Source: Glossina fuscipes (lineage: Eukaryota; Arthropoda; Insecta; Diptera; Glossinidae). Taken from it: a DNA stretch of 64,000 nucleotides. Location: the NCBI RefSeq assembly GCF_014805625.2, contig NW_023998646.1, positions 1,201,885 through 1,265,884 of the forward strand, given 5' to 3'. This document shows positions 50,530 through 62,562 of the stretch, piece by piece (position 1 is the stretch's first letter; every line of letters starts with the position of its first letter). The position numbers and the translations under genes are program-made. A model generated the notes under the pieces. The model was not told the origin of the DNA. It saw nothing but the letters and a program-made list of their open reading frames with translations, and searched no databases.

Positions 50530-51194
50530 TTCATCTCCCCTTGTACGTCTCCTGAATAGTTTTATACAATTTTTATGGGCGTGGCATTCGATTTTACCCT
50601 ATTTTCAAAAAAAATGAATATTCTCTTTCCATATATATTCAGAAATTGTATTCTTCGACAACTGGGGCGTCATTATTTAAAACAACAATTTTAATCATGT
50701 TTTTATTTATTTATTTTATTGGGCTAAGCGGCAACTTATAGCTTAGCTTACGAATTTTATACATGTTTATCCTAACACCACTTTTCCTTGCTCTCCTTAT
50801 GACGATTAATTTACAGATGTAACATTTCTGAGCTAAACAAACTTGTTCGACATTCAATAGGTGATTTTCGAATGTTGAATGAAAACACATGTCATTTATT
50901 AAATTCGCATGAAGCTTTCTTCTGACTTTTCGACTAAATCTGATTTTTCTTACAATATTTTCGGCGAATTACGAAGACAGCGAGTGTTTGTATTTATCAT
51001 ATAATATTTTTCTGCACATTTTTTTCTGAAAAATTCATTAATGTTGTATTTGTAAATAGAAATAGAATGGAGTACTTGTAGAACAATACGAATCGCATTT
51101 TTAATGAGAAAATCTCAAATAACAAATGAGGTATGAGGAAATATATTATCGTGATGCAAAAACCAACAGTTGTCTTCCCATAATTCCAGCCTAG

Positions 51195-51565
51195 CCGCTT
51201 CTGGTGAATAGCCTGATTGACCGTTTGGCTTGCACGGAAATCAGAGCAGCTAACTTAGCTGCTCATTGCTCGTTTTTGAGTGCCATGATGCAAGGTGATG
51301 CTCTGCTGTTTAACATTAAACAAGCGCATCAGATCCTGCTAAGAAAATGACACCCAGTATTACAAGCTGCTTATCTTAGAATATTTTATTTATAGAATTG
51401 GCTTGCGTTTTGGCTGTGCGTAATGTATCACGTCAAGCTGCCATTGAAGCAGTGGAAAGAGCCTTCTCTAGATGTTATAATGATTTGGAGCCTATTGGGC
51501 GCCGCATTAGGCGTAATTCTCCTGATCAGCATAGAGCTTATCAAGAATTCAACAGGTCTTTGTAA
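51195..51565 (+). pseudogene. unrecognised coding-like fragment in two parts
   Basis: The base composition here is less AT-rich than the surroundings. Two open plus-strand stretches look like protein. 51195-51350 gives NSLIDRLACTEIRAANLAAH, then FLSAMMQGDALLFNIKQAHQ, then ILLRK and a stop. After an acceptor-like TTTATTTATAG, 51398-51565 gives LACVLAVRNVSRQAAIEAVE, then RAFSRCYNDLEPIGRRIRRN, then SPDQHRAYQEFNR and a stop, with a possible donor at 51556. I do not recognise the family. It may be two exons of a gene fragment or a decayed mobile element. Confidence 0.35.
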
Positions 51566-52271
51566 AAAAGCCAACGATGCGAGATTTGTATACAAAAACC
51601 AACCATCTGAGAAAATACAAAATACATGCGACAGCTGTTCGTAAACAAAATATGAATTGGAATTTCTTCACAATTTTCTAAAGAAGAGCAAAAGCGACCA
51701 AGTCAAATGATGATGATCTGTAAAATATATTTACTTGATCATAAAGGAGAGCGAAGCTCCATTTACTTGATATATTCTCCAATTTTTTTTTAATAGCAAT
51801 ATTTGCTTGTTGGTTTTTCAACTTACATACATATGTATAAATCTCTAATTTTCACAAAATAATGAGATGTAAAGACCAAAAAAACCTTTAACTGAAATTT
51901 GTTAAATAGCGCGAGTGTTCTGGTATAAGTATAGATATATCCTGTAACGAAATATTGCAATTTAAACATTTTCATTTATATATGGCGTTCACCATTTCGC
52001 TTCTGCAACGATATCAATATGTGTCAACAAAATATTAAATTAATAGTTTTCAGCATCATTTGTCGTGTATTCGGATGTACCGCAGAACGCTCGCTAGCAA
52101 AACAAATTTTCGCAGAGCAACAAAAAGAAGACCTGTACATACAAACTTAATCGTTGTTCGTTTGAATCCATATTTAAAAAATATATTAACTGGGAAAGTA
52201 GTCTTATTTTTATTTATTAATTAATGTTATTAATTAAAAAATGAAAAATGAATATTAAGGCCAAAAGTAAT

Positions 52272-52668
52272 TTAATTATCTTGAGTATTAATTGTTCCTT
52301 CGGCTAGTGTTGGTGGGTCAGACAACGTTGCCGGCAAATCACCGAAATAGGCATCATTATCGATGCGGTAATTTATGATCATGCGCCAATGAGGATCCAA
52401 AAAGAGTGTGTCGGGGTTGCCGTATATCATAAGCAGACAACGAGGCCGAGAAATTGCGAGTTTGGTTGATCTTTCGTTTCGTATGAATCCTAATCCATGG
52501 TGCATATCGTCACGTATATGCTCTTTGCTTGATCTCACTCCTAAGATTAATATTATATCGTGTTCCTAAAAACAACCAAGCAACATTAGTATTAATTGCA
52601 AAATTAGTGTAATTTTAAGAAAGTTATACCTGTCTTTGGAATTCCTCCACAATGCCAATTTTAGGTTG
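52272..52668 (-). pseudogene. C-terminal fragment of an SF1 RNA helicase (MOV10/Armitage-like)
   Basis: Two exons: a short one, 52668-52630 (QPKIGIVEEFQRQ), and the last, 52565-52272, joined in phase 0. The junction restores the Upf1-type motif V segment (VEEFQ-Q-E), followed by IILILGVRSS, GLGFIRNERSTKLAISRPRC (motif VI, normally RxNVAITRA, here RSTKLAISRP) and LLMIYGNPDTLFLDPHWR, typical of MOV10-family C-termini. The final residues are LAEGTINTQDN. The upstream ATPase motifs were not found, and a (TA)n tract abuts the short exon. It is therefore a truncated copy or the end of a gene whose other exons I missed. A piRNA role, as in Armitage, is only a possibility. Confidence 0.5.
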
Positions 52669-52678
52669 CTATTGCTAT

Positions 52679-55600
52679 ATTATATATATATATATATTGG
52701 AGTATTGGAGTGTTACAATTCTATCATTAATGCAATTTGTTGTTGGCTTCAATCAGTAGCTATCGTAGAATTCTACCTAAAAGTTAATCAAAAAATAGAT
52801 TTCAAAAGCCAGTCCTACTATTCTAAACAAACCAAAAACAAAGAAAAACTCCGCGCAAAAGACGCGAATTAGTTAGTATAGCGACCGGGAGTTTGCTACC
52901 AATAGTTAACACTACATGGTGAAAAATAATGCGGAAGCATGACATGCCCTTTAGTATGAATGCTCGGTAAAAAAACTGTTGGAGCTTTTCTTTCGCAAAC
53001 AGTTACGCTGCGTTACTCTAAACTAGTCAGCTGCAGTCCGTAATGTAATATATATGCTATCACCTTTTACGGATGTCATTTAATCTCCTAGAGAAGTTAG
53101 AGAAGTCAACAGCTGAGGGACATTAGTCTGTAACTTTCCAGCACAAGTTCATGTAACACACGCTGACTTTTCGGAAGCGTTAGACATTTCAAGCAAAAAA
53201 ATTCCTTTCATCCCGATCCTAGTCGCTTCATAGATCTATTAAACTAACAAAAATAAGTTGTCTTCCTGAGGGTAATCCTTTAAAGACATACTAATACTAA
53301 TAATTAATTTACCTAAAGAAGTCGCAGCTCAGCAACTGTACGCAAAGGAAGAAAAATGGTTTCTTAGAAAATTCGGTAACGAGTTGTTAAGGGTGATATT
53401 TATGGCAATAATTAGAAAAAATTTTAAAAACATGTACAGTTAATTTTAAATATCCTTCGTAAAGTTATAGCCTGAATAAGAGATTTTGAAAGTTATAGGT
53501 GCCAGAGACAAAAAAATAAAAAATATATGATTCTTAAAGAAATTTAGTTTCGCATTCTTCCTAACTAAGAATTAAATTGATGCACATAGGAAACTTTAGA
53601 CGAGATTGTTCACAAGGGTCTTGTCCGTCCATCCCTCCTTATCGGATTTCCTTATAAAATGTTATTATTACGAATATTTACTCGCCGTAATAACGTATTT
53701 TAGAAAACATTTTTGCCAAACCGTTTCATTACAACCTATAGTTAATGCGTACGAATATGAGTATACGAGTATATCGCTAAAAAGGTCGACACAGTTGGCT
53801 GATGAAGAGTGCTTTCTTGAGCATGATGCAAATTGAAATTTATTCGCATTTAACAGAACCATATTGGAGGACGTAATCCATTACGAAGGCACTTTCTTCA
53901 AAAAAGAAAGTCATTTTGCTAAACGATAATATTTGAGATAATTTTCTAAACCTTACGTTTTTAAACAGGGTCAATAAACGTTTTACATTCCACTGAAAAC
54001 ATTTTGAAAGTAAAGGGAAATTTTTCCATTTCCTATTATTATTATTATTATTATTATTAATTTCGCCAGAGAAATAAATTCTAAGACTAAACTCTTAAAA
54101 GCACTAGCATCTAAGGCTATCGGCCTCCATTCCTAAAATCGATGCTGTACTTAAACACGCAATATATTAATTGATTGCGTGTATAAGCCATACCAACCGC
54201 TGCATACCATTCTCTACTCAACAAACAAATTTCAACTATCGACTATCAGAAGCAAAAGCATTTAGCAAAAGTCGATCAGAGAGAGGTTACTGAACGGTTT
54301 AGATTTCTACTTCAATGAAATTGTCTAACACGTCCTACGATGCACAGAATTATAAGTAAATTTTTCTTTTTCTTTGATTGTCTATTGAATTTGATTTTCG
54401 AAGCGACTTTTGTATATAATGCATATGCAGGCGAGATATATATACAAATAGCGTATCTATAAAAAGGGGTGGGCCATAAGTTTTTTTCTTTTATTTTTTA
54501 ATAATTAATATGACACTTCTTTATAACTTTCTATCCTACGAAATTTTAATTAGATTCGAGAAATTCATTGTGAACGAGCGATTTCTTAATAAAGAAAGTT
54601 GTGCAACTTTCCTTTAAAAGAGAGCTGATTTTAAAATTAAATCGTTATCCTATGAACAATGTTTGATGAAAATAAAAAAATTATTTTTGATAGCTAATAC
54701 GCCTAGTTTCACTGATTAAGACTGTGTTCATATCTTATTTTATGTGCAGCAATAAAAATGTGGAATTATTTATCACCTCAAGACGCCGCCACTGCTAGTT
54801 TCTTAATAGCAAATGATATCGATGAATGTACGGTAACCTGGAATTTCTTGTTTACCAAAAGATAAAGTACACTTACTGACTTACCACATTGAAGGGAGCA
54901 GCGATATGAAAGAAGTTCCTTGTTGTAGTTTAATCAATTGAAAACACAAACATTGCAGAGTTTTTTCTTTGGTAGTACTTACACTATTAGCAAACTAGTG
55001 AAACGTTGAGTAATTGTAGGACATTAAGATTCGTTAAGGAAAAGCAATTACTTTCTAACGAGGACAAACACTACAATCACACAAAATTTATTAGCTCATC
55101 ACAAGATTGCACCTTAAAGGAAAACTAAGTATATCCCAAAACCAAAACCAATTTATTTCTTGCAAGAAATTGAAAAAAAAAAAGTAAATAAAAGCCGCAC
55201 CCAAGTGACCATTTATTATTGGTTCAATATATTGGCATCTGGTAAAACGTTCAAACAATGTTGCATGCAATTGCTTTCGATTTACCTGCTGTGTGGTTAC
55301 ATGTTGGAGTACGTAGTATAAGCATAAATGTTTATTGAAAAAATTAAATTATTTACAGACTTAGAAGTAGAGATTTCTTCAATTCACAAGTCTTCAGTTG
55401 ACTGGGCGCAAGATCGACTTGTTCGACTTCGAAAAAATTCTACGATTATCGCCTTTTTTTTAAAAAAGATAGACTAGATTGCTAGTCATTTGCCTATGAT
55501 AACACAGGGTTACCTCATTCGCAAAATCGTCGCCTGACTTGCTTAATATTGCGGGAAACTTCTTTTTCGATAGAAGTTTTGACGCAATTTTTAAGCAGAT

Positions 55601-57049
55601 TTCTTCCGTTTAATACGTAAAAACACTATAGTGGTGCACCACGGCCCATCATTAATTATCCTCCACCAACTTCCTTGTTACAGTTGTTTACATAATGAGT
55701 TTTCCAAATTAAGTATTACATGGGACACGCCTCTCTACCAAAATTCATCAAAATATCTCAAAGGTTGTGACCTGTACCTGTGTTGAGCACAACTACAGAA
55801 GACTCACGTCTTGTTATATAGGAAATTTGGACCATGTAGGTGTATTTTTTGAATCCGGCCACTGAACTGAGGCCACCCATAAAATTTTTCGTATTTTATC
55901 AAGAAAATAAATGAAAAATTGTACTACGTAAAGTGGAGTGGCATATATATAGTGAGTTTGGCTTCATATAGGATTAACGATTCTACGCGGATCCGATATT
56001 GCCACTGATATATGAATGGCAGACTCAATGATGTTAGTAATTAGATGGACACATTGCATTGTATAAACACTAACAGGACAATTTCTTCTCCAATATTTTT
56101 GAGAAACGTACAACAATTGTACTGAAATGGTCCGCAATGATTCAATAATAAGTCGTCAGAAGCTCTTGAGCCACTTATACAAAATACTAGTCATGAAATT
56201 AATGGAATAGTGGAGGGAGAAGTTTTATACGGACACTTTTGTTTTATGAACTAAGATGGACATATGTGGGTGACTTCCTCTACGATACACACTTGTCAGG
56301 ATCGTGTAAACTTTGTGTGCAAATATACGGTTTTTATCTTCCATATATACATATATACGAATTTTTTTTCCGCCCAATTTATTCCACTTCATTTGCTTTC
56401 CTCTCGTAGCCCCTACTTGTCTCCTCTCTCCTTTGTTTTCTTTGCCTTTCATTTCCAACCTTCTCCGTTCACTTTTCCCATTATTCGTTGTCTCCTTTGT
56501 CCTTCTTATTATTTTTAGCCATTTTCGTGAGTTTTTTTTTTTCCTATTTAATGTAAGTTTTGCTTTGTTGAGATAAATCGCTTCTGATTGCAAAGAAAAT
56601 TGCTACGACGATTAGTATACAGAGAGACCAGAGAAATAACTTTTTTAAAAAATTTTCTTGACAAATTTTAAGATATATTTTAAAGGTGGTACTGTGATTG
56701 TGTGACTATGTGCATGTACGTGTGTGCATTTGCTAAGGGCATTTAGTAAATTTCGTTGATGTAAAAATATATAATATATATATATAAAAATACTCGTCTA
56801 ACTTTAGTTAGTTAATATAGCAGAATATCGCACACTTTTCTCAACAATTATATTTCCTGACATAAACATACCCACACAATTAGTCATAACTTACTAAAGC
56901 CCTAGGCACGAAATGTAAATTGAAATTTCTAGGAAAGACGTTTAAAAAAAAATGTACATCTCTCATATAAGTTAATTGCCTTACAACACGTTGGGTAAAC
57001 ACCCGAGCTCGCTCTCTTAAATAATAAAACGAGAATAATAACGCAGTTT
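52679..57049. other. gene-poor region
   Basis: About 4.4 kb with no protein I can identify on either strand. It contains a truncated SINE/LINE tail (54034-54126), a pyrimidine-rich plus strand at about 56375-56530 that creates a long but low-complexity minus-strand open frame, and (TA)n near 56765-56785. Upstream exons of the helicase fragment would be expected here but were not seen. Confidence 0.4.
54034..54126 (-). mobile_element. 5'-truncated SINE/LINE tail
   Basis: Minus-strand reading starts GGCCGATAGCCTTAGATGC, continues AGTGCTTTTAAGAG, TTTAGTCTTAGAATTTATTT and CTCTGGC, and ends in about nine TAA units. The GCCGATAGCC start is the LINE version of the tail, while CTCTGGC is the SINE version. 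The copy is intermediate and could derive from either partner. No tRNA-like head is present. Confidence 0.75.
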
Positions 57050-60000
57050 AGTTGCAACACGTTAATTATATGCGGCGATTTCAACAGCTGGAATACCATC
57101 TGGGGCTCATCAGTGAACAACACTCGCGGTACTGTTTTAGAAAAGGCCCTTTTTCAAAGCAACCTTTGCGTTTTAAATGATGGAAAACCAACGCACTTCT
57201 CAACTCATCATACTTTTCACATATTGATTTAACATGTTGCTCTCCCTCACTTCTTCCTTTGGTTTCCTGGTCTATTTCTGATGATCTACATAATAGTGAT
57301 CACTTTCCAATCATAGTCGATCTTAAACTTTCAACGTCCTCTGCTACTCCAGCAAAACAGGCCAAATTCCTCCTAGATAAAGCGGATTGGATCAATTACT
57401 CCAAACAGGTGGAGTCATTTTCTATGGCACCGCTTTAAGAGATGTCCTGATCATAATCACTTGTTATTATACAAAAAGTCCAATGCTCTATTCAGGAAGG
57501 AATTACGGAAATCAAAGGCACTTAGTTTCGAACTTTTCTCGAGACGAATTCACAGAAATATATCAATGAAAGTTGTCTGGAAAAAAATCGACAGACTTAA
57601 TGGGACTTCAAACCTGAACGAAATTTCTGCCATCTGCACTCCCAATGGAACTTTAACTGACGCAGATGAGATTTCTAATTACTTTGGAAAAGTGTGGTGT
57701 GAATACTCCTCTGACAGCAACTTCTCCAGTGCTTTCATCGAAAATAAAAGGACTCCAATACCTCTTTCAAATAATATCGATAGATGTGCCATGTTCCTGG
57801 AAAATTGCGTATTTACCTCAGAACTTGGAAGTTGTCTCTCCAATTTGAAGGGGAAGACACCTGGTCTAGACCGCATCTCCTACCAAATGATCAGTGCGCT
57901 GTCTAATTCATCTAAAAAGAAATTGCTGGGCCTATATAATTCGGTTTTTTTGACTGGCCATATACCCTACATGTGGAAACTGGCAGCAGTTGTTCCAATT
58001 CCAAAGTCTAAAAATGTCTCCATCGCATCGGATATTATCTTGCCTCTCAAAGGTATTGGAAAAGATTATGGCATCTAGTTTATCTTTGTTTCTTGATTCC
58101 AAGAACCTGATAACAACGCAACAAGTTGGTTTCAAGCGGGATAGACGCTCTGTTACATATTGATTATTTCACAAGCAAAGCAATTTCCGAACGAAATCAC
58201 GTAACAATTCTCCCAATTGATTTCGAAAAAGCATTTGATAGAGTTGGTCTTCATGTTATTTTAAGACTCTTGAAATCATCGCATCGGCGGTTCAAAGTTA
58301 GAATCAACAATCATCTTTCTGATTCCTTTCCGCTAAAGAATGGCATTCCGCAAGGATCTCCTCTCTCTGTCATGCTTTTCCAGATCGCTTTCAACGAAAT
58401 TCGCAAAATTCTTTGCCGTGTACCAAGAGTGGAACATTGTCTCTACGCGGACGATGTATACATTTTTACAAAAGAACAAGACAACACGAAAGCAATCAAC
58501 ATCCTCGAATCTATTGCATGTGAGATCTCCACATGGGCAAACTCGTCAGGAGCTAAAATTTTTATACAAAAATCAAAAAAAATGCACATTTGTCGAAAAC
58601 AATTGTGCGATGCAGGAAACCTGATGCTTTTAACGACTTACCAGTACTAAATGTGCAGACGCTCCATGTTCTCGGGCTCACGTTTTCCAACAATTATCGT
58701 TGGAAAGCACACTGTCTTCGGTTAAAAAACTCCCTTTTAACAAGGGTAAATTTCATACAGTACGTTGTTTGGAGAAGCCATGCGCATATTAACACTATTG
58801 ATTATCTTACGAAAATGCTTGTGTTAAGCAAGATTGACTATGCTTTCATTCATGTCGCATCGGCGATTCAAAGTTAGAATCAACAATCATCTTTCTGATT
58901 CCTTTCCGCTAATGAATGGCATTCCCCAAGGATCTCCTCTCTCTGTCATGCTTTTCCAGATCGCCTTCAACAAGATTAGCAAAATTCTTTGCCGTGTACC
59001 AAGAGTGGAACATTGTCCCTACGCGGACGATGTATACATTTTTACAAAAGAAAAAGACAACACGAAAGCAAATAACATCCTCGAATCTATTGGACGAGAG
59101 ATCTCCGCATGGGCAAACTCGTCAGGGGCTAAAATTTCCATACAAAAATCTAAAAAAATGCACATTTGTCGAAAGCAAATTTGCGATGCAGGAAATCTAC
59201 TGATGCATATTAATGGCTTACCAGTACTAAACGTGCAGACGCTGCATATTCTCGGGCTCACTTTTTCCAACAAATATCGTTGGAGAGCACATTGTCTGCG
59301 GTTAAAAAACTCTATTTTAACAAGGGTGAATTTCATACAGTACGTTGCTTGGAGAAGCCATGCGCATATTAACACTATTGCTTATCTTACCAAAATGCCT
59401 GTGTTAAGCAAGATTGACTATGCTTTGATAATTTATGGCAATAGCTGCAAATCTAATATCAACATCCTTAAACCGGTCTATCACTAAGCCGTCAGAGCAA
59501 CTTGTTATGCTTTTCGGACGAAGCCTATAAATAATATTATAATTGAAACTGGTCTCCCAACTTTAGAAAATAGACTGTATGAGTTAAAAGCTAAAATAGT
59601 TCCTAAGCTTCTTAATTCAAACAAATCCATTCTCGGTGATGACGTAAGAAAGATTATTATTGCGAAGAAAATTCCAAAGTCACCATCTGCAATTGACCAT
59701 TGTTTGTGTATCGCAAAGGAATTGAACATTCCCTTAAAAATTTCCCGCTCTTTTGGTGTTAAACCTCCCTGGATTTTGAAAGACTGCTCTTTTGACATCT
59801 CACTGTCTATGCACAAAAAAGAAGATACTCCAAATTACGTCTTCAGGAATCTAATAGCTGAAAAAACCCAAGTATTGAACAGTACTGGTTGGAATCTTTT
59901 GTACACAGATGGCTCAAAATCTCCTGGTCTGCCTCCTGCTTGTGCGGTGGTAGATGCTACAGGACGGGTTCTTCTCAACCACATATTTCACGAAAGTACT

Positions 60001-60455
60001 TTAACTTTCACAACCAAAGCCAGAGCTATCCTTCACGCTGCCAACCTTGCTCATAAAAACAAACTCAAAACCGTTTTTGTTACCAACAATTTGTCTGTAT
60101 TACAAGCTGTTCGGAATCCTTCGACTTCGAGATGGAGCACCATCAACATATTAAGGAATATAATTACTACACCCGACGGAAAAATTAAAATGTTATGGGC
60201 CTCAACTTTTCCTTGGCTAGAAGTATTGCATTTGGAACGATTAACCCTTTGAACATTCTACAATCAGCTTCAGAACAGAATATCAATTCTATACATTACT
60301 TTATTACTTATACTTCTATGCTCATTATCTAATGTACATTTTATTATTCTTTTTTATAATTAGAGCCGATAGCCTGTGTTGCTAGTGCTCAATGTCTTTT
60401 TTTAGTCTAAGAATTCAATTCATTAGTCTAAAATTAAAATAATAATAATATAAAT
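57050..60455 (+). mobile_element. I-type non-LTR retrotransposon, 5'-truncated and decayed
   Basis: Carries the pol region of a LINE with an APE endonuclease, reverse transcriptase and RNase H, the domain set of the I superfamily. The endonuclease is cut at its 5' end: it starts at IICGDFNSWNTIWGS near 57064 and keeps the terminal NSDHFPII near 57295. RT begins by 57830 and contains NGIPQGSPLS and YADD, duplicated in tandem (separate entry). RNase H begins LLYTDGSKS near 59896 and ends near 60120. Several frame changes and stops interrupt it. The RNase H acidic residues after the first Asp appear lost (KARAI for the usual AExxAI; TNN for TDS). The 3' UTR ends in a tail from GCCGATAGCC at 60365 to (TAA)n at about 60455, the same tail found in the SINEs here. 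No ORF1 is present. Confidence 0.85.
58279..59426 (+). repeat. tandem duplication inside the LINE reverse transcriptase
   Basis: A 576-bp unit starting TCGCATCGGCG occurs at 58279 and again at 58855, ending at the shared AGATTGACTATGCTTT (near 58848 and 59426). The copies differ by a few percent of bases. Each carries the NGIPQGSPLSVMLFQ block and a YADD catalytic motif (LYADDVY in the first, PYADDVY in the second). The first copy lost 4 bases near 58625 and shifts frame there. The second keeps one long open frame, 58834-59487. The unit length is a multiple of three. Confidence 0.88.
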
Positions 60456-62562
60456 CTATTTTTGACCTTCGTGTAAGCTTAATTGGAATGAATTATTATC
60501 GACCAGTGAAAAGAAAAGAAGAAATTAAACAAACACACAGTATGAAACTTTAAATGTGTTTTTTGAAAAGAAATAAAAAATAACAAAAAAAGTTTCTAAA
60601 AAACTACAAAACGCAATAAAAGAATTTTTAACCATGTCTGCAAATTTAAACGTATACTTGATCGCTTTTCTTATACACAGACGGATGTTGGTCTTTTCTT
60701 TTCTCTCAATATTTCTCTCTTTTGCTATTGTCGTAGCAATGTTGTTTGAGAGGTAGTTTGTGCGATCAAAAATTATTTTGTACCAAACGTTAAAACGACC
60801 GGATAATCTTTCAATTTTATGTTCATACGTGTTCTTTTATAACTTTTCAATTATTACTGACATAATCAATAGTGAATAAAAAACGGTGGAATTTAAACAA
60901 AAAAACGCTTTTCATTCTTTATCAATTTTTTAGACAAATATTTGTTCACCTCAAAGTAATACTAAGGTCAAACAGATGATAATACCAAAAAATTAGTTTT
61001 CACAATTACCCTGGAAGAATGATAAGGGACCTTAATGTGTAAAAACAACTTCTACTTAAACACGGTTAGAAATCGCACTTAGTACAATTATTCACTAATA
61101 TATGATAAGTTGTGGTACAAATACATTAAAATAAAAAGTTAAATGAGATATCATAAGATAAAAAGATGTTTTAACTGTAAGTACTGCAGTTTATTCTCGT
61201 AGCATAAAAGATTTTTGTTACTATTGACTGTGGCTTGAAATGGTGTAATTTTGATTTTTCCCTTGTAGATAATGCCTCCTATGAATCACCAAAAAAAAAG
61301 AAAATGTCTTTTGTCTTAACCACCGAGCCCATTATTACAAAACATTGAAAACTATCGAACGCCTTCAACCTTAATACATTTATAGAGATTTCGCAGTAAT
61401 TTTCAATGTTTAACAGAAAACTATTCATAACTACGCAACTATTAACTTATACTTATACTTATGTAAGTATACGTTGCATTGCTTAAATAAATATCTGTTA
61501 TAGGGCAGAAGTTTTTAGTACATTTAGCAGAGCAGATATCCAAATTTGGTTTTCTTTGGCCGTCGAATCAGAACGTATGTGCAAAAATTATTTTCATTTT
61601 CTTCACTTTTGTAAGATTCCCTGCAATAAGCAAAAAAACCTATGTAGAAGAATTTGACCGTATATTCTATAGGGAATGCTGTAGCACCTCCACAAAAATG
61701 GAAAAAATCGGCCACGACAAATTGATTTTATAGCATGTCATAAATTCACTTCTTTTTCAAAACTTTTATAATGCACAGAAGCAAGATTCAAAAACCTGAT
61801 ACTTACACTTATTTAACTTATTAAGTGATATATATCCTAATAAAGTCTTTTTCTCTAAGGTATTGAAGAACAACCCTCTGAACATAGTTTAAAAGTTTTG
61901 TTGATATATTTGTTATAATTTATGAGTAATGAGTCAAAACCCCAATTTCTTTATTTTTGAAAGCAGAGGTGTTGTGGGCTTCAATTGCACTCACGGCATG
62001 TTCTTTAAGCGAATTAATCGATTTTTCATAACAATCTACATGCAAAAATTTCCATTGCTTTAGCGTTATTTGAACCCTAACTGTTAATGTTAATTTTTGG
62101 CAACAAGAGAATGTTTTACCGTACATATCCACCCAAACGAGGGGACGGTAATGTTTAAACATGTATATTCTTCGTAGAATACCTAAATGTTCCTTCTGGA
62201 TGTTGCAAGCCTATTGACATTACGAGTACAGCCCTACTTCTCGATGGCAGCTAAAAAAACAATGTTTACGATTAAGTGGTACATAATTCACTGCACTTAC
62301 GAACGATCCCAACATTTGTGTCATTCTCCACAAGCTACAAAATACTTCTAAAGTAGTTTAAATTATTATTGTCTACATTATTCAACTTGAAAAAGCATGT
62401 AAGTATGATCCGTTTCATCGGATTTTCTTTTTTGATCCCCAGTTTCTTCTCACTTCTGATCAAATAAACGTATATTTAAGCCTTGTCATTATTTATTAAA
62501 ATTAAATCAGCTTCATAGAGATTTTTTGTTTTTGCTTTTAAAAGTTTAGCTTTTGAAGAGTT
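60456..62562. other. region between two LINEs
   Basis: AT-rich spacer. A T-rich stretch and short pyrimidine runs lie near 60690-60720. The only candidate coding sequence is the weak minus-strand one at 61524-62290, listed separately. Confidence 0.35.
61524..62290 (-). CDS. possible small gene, unrecognised
   Basis: On the minus strand, three open pieces look like exons. About 62253-62182, after a TTTTTTTAG acceptor, gives SRAVLVMSIGLQHPEGTF. 62162-61991 gives MFKHYRPLVWVDMYGKTFSC, then CQKLTLTVRVQITLKQWKFL, then HVDCYEKSINSLKEHA, ending at a good donor GTGAGT. About 61715-61524 ends ESYKSEENENNFCTYVLIRR PKKTKFGYLLC with a stop. I cannot fix how they join and do not know the family. The amino-acid make-up looks coding, but chance open frames are not excluded. 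Confidence 0.22.

Noticed and set aside
56225..56593. A 122-codon minus-strand open frame rich in Lys/Arg/Glu.
   Set aside because: It covers a pyrimidine-rich plus strand (purine-rich minus strand), which gives long stop-poor frames by composition. No domain or splice context, and plus-strand frames are open there too.
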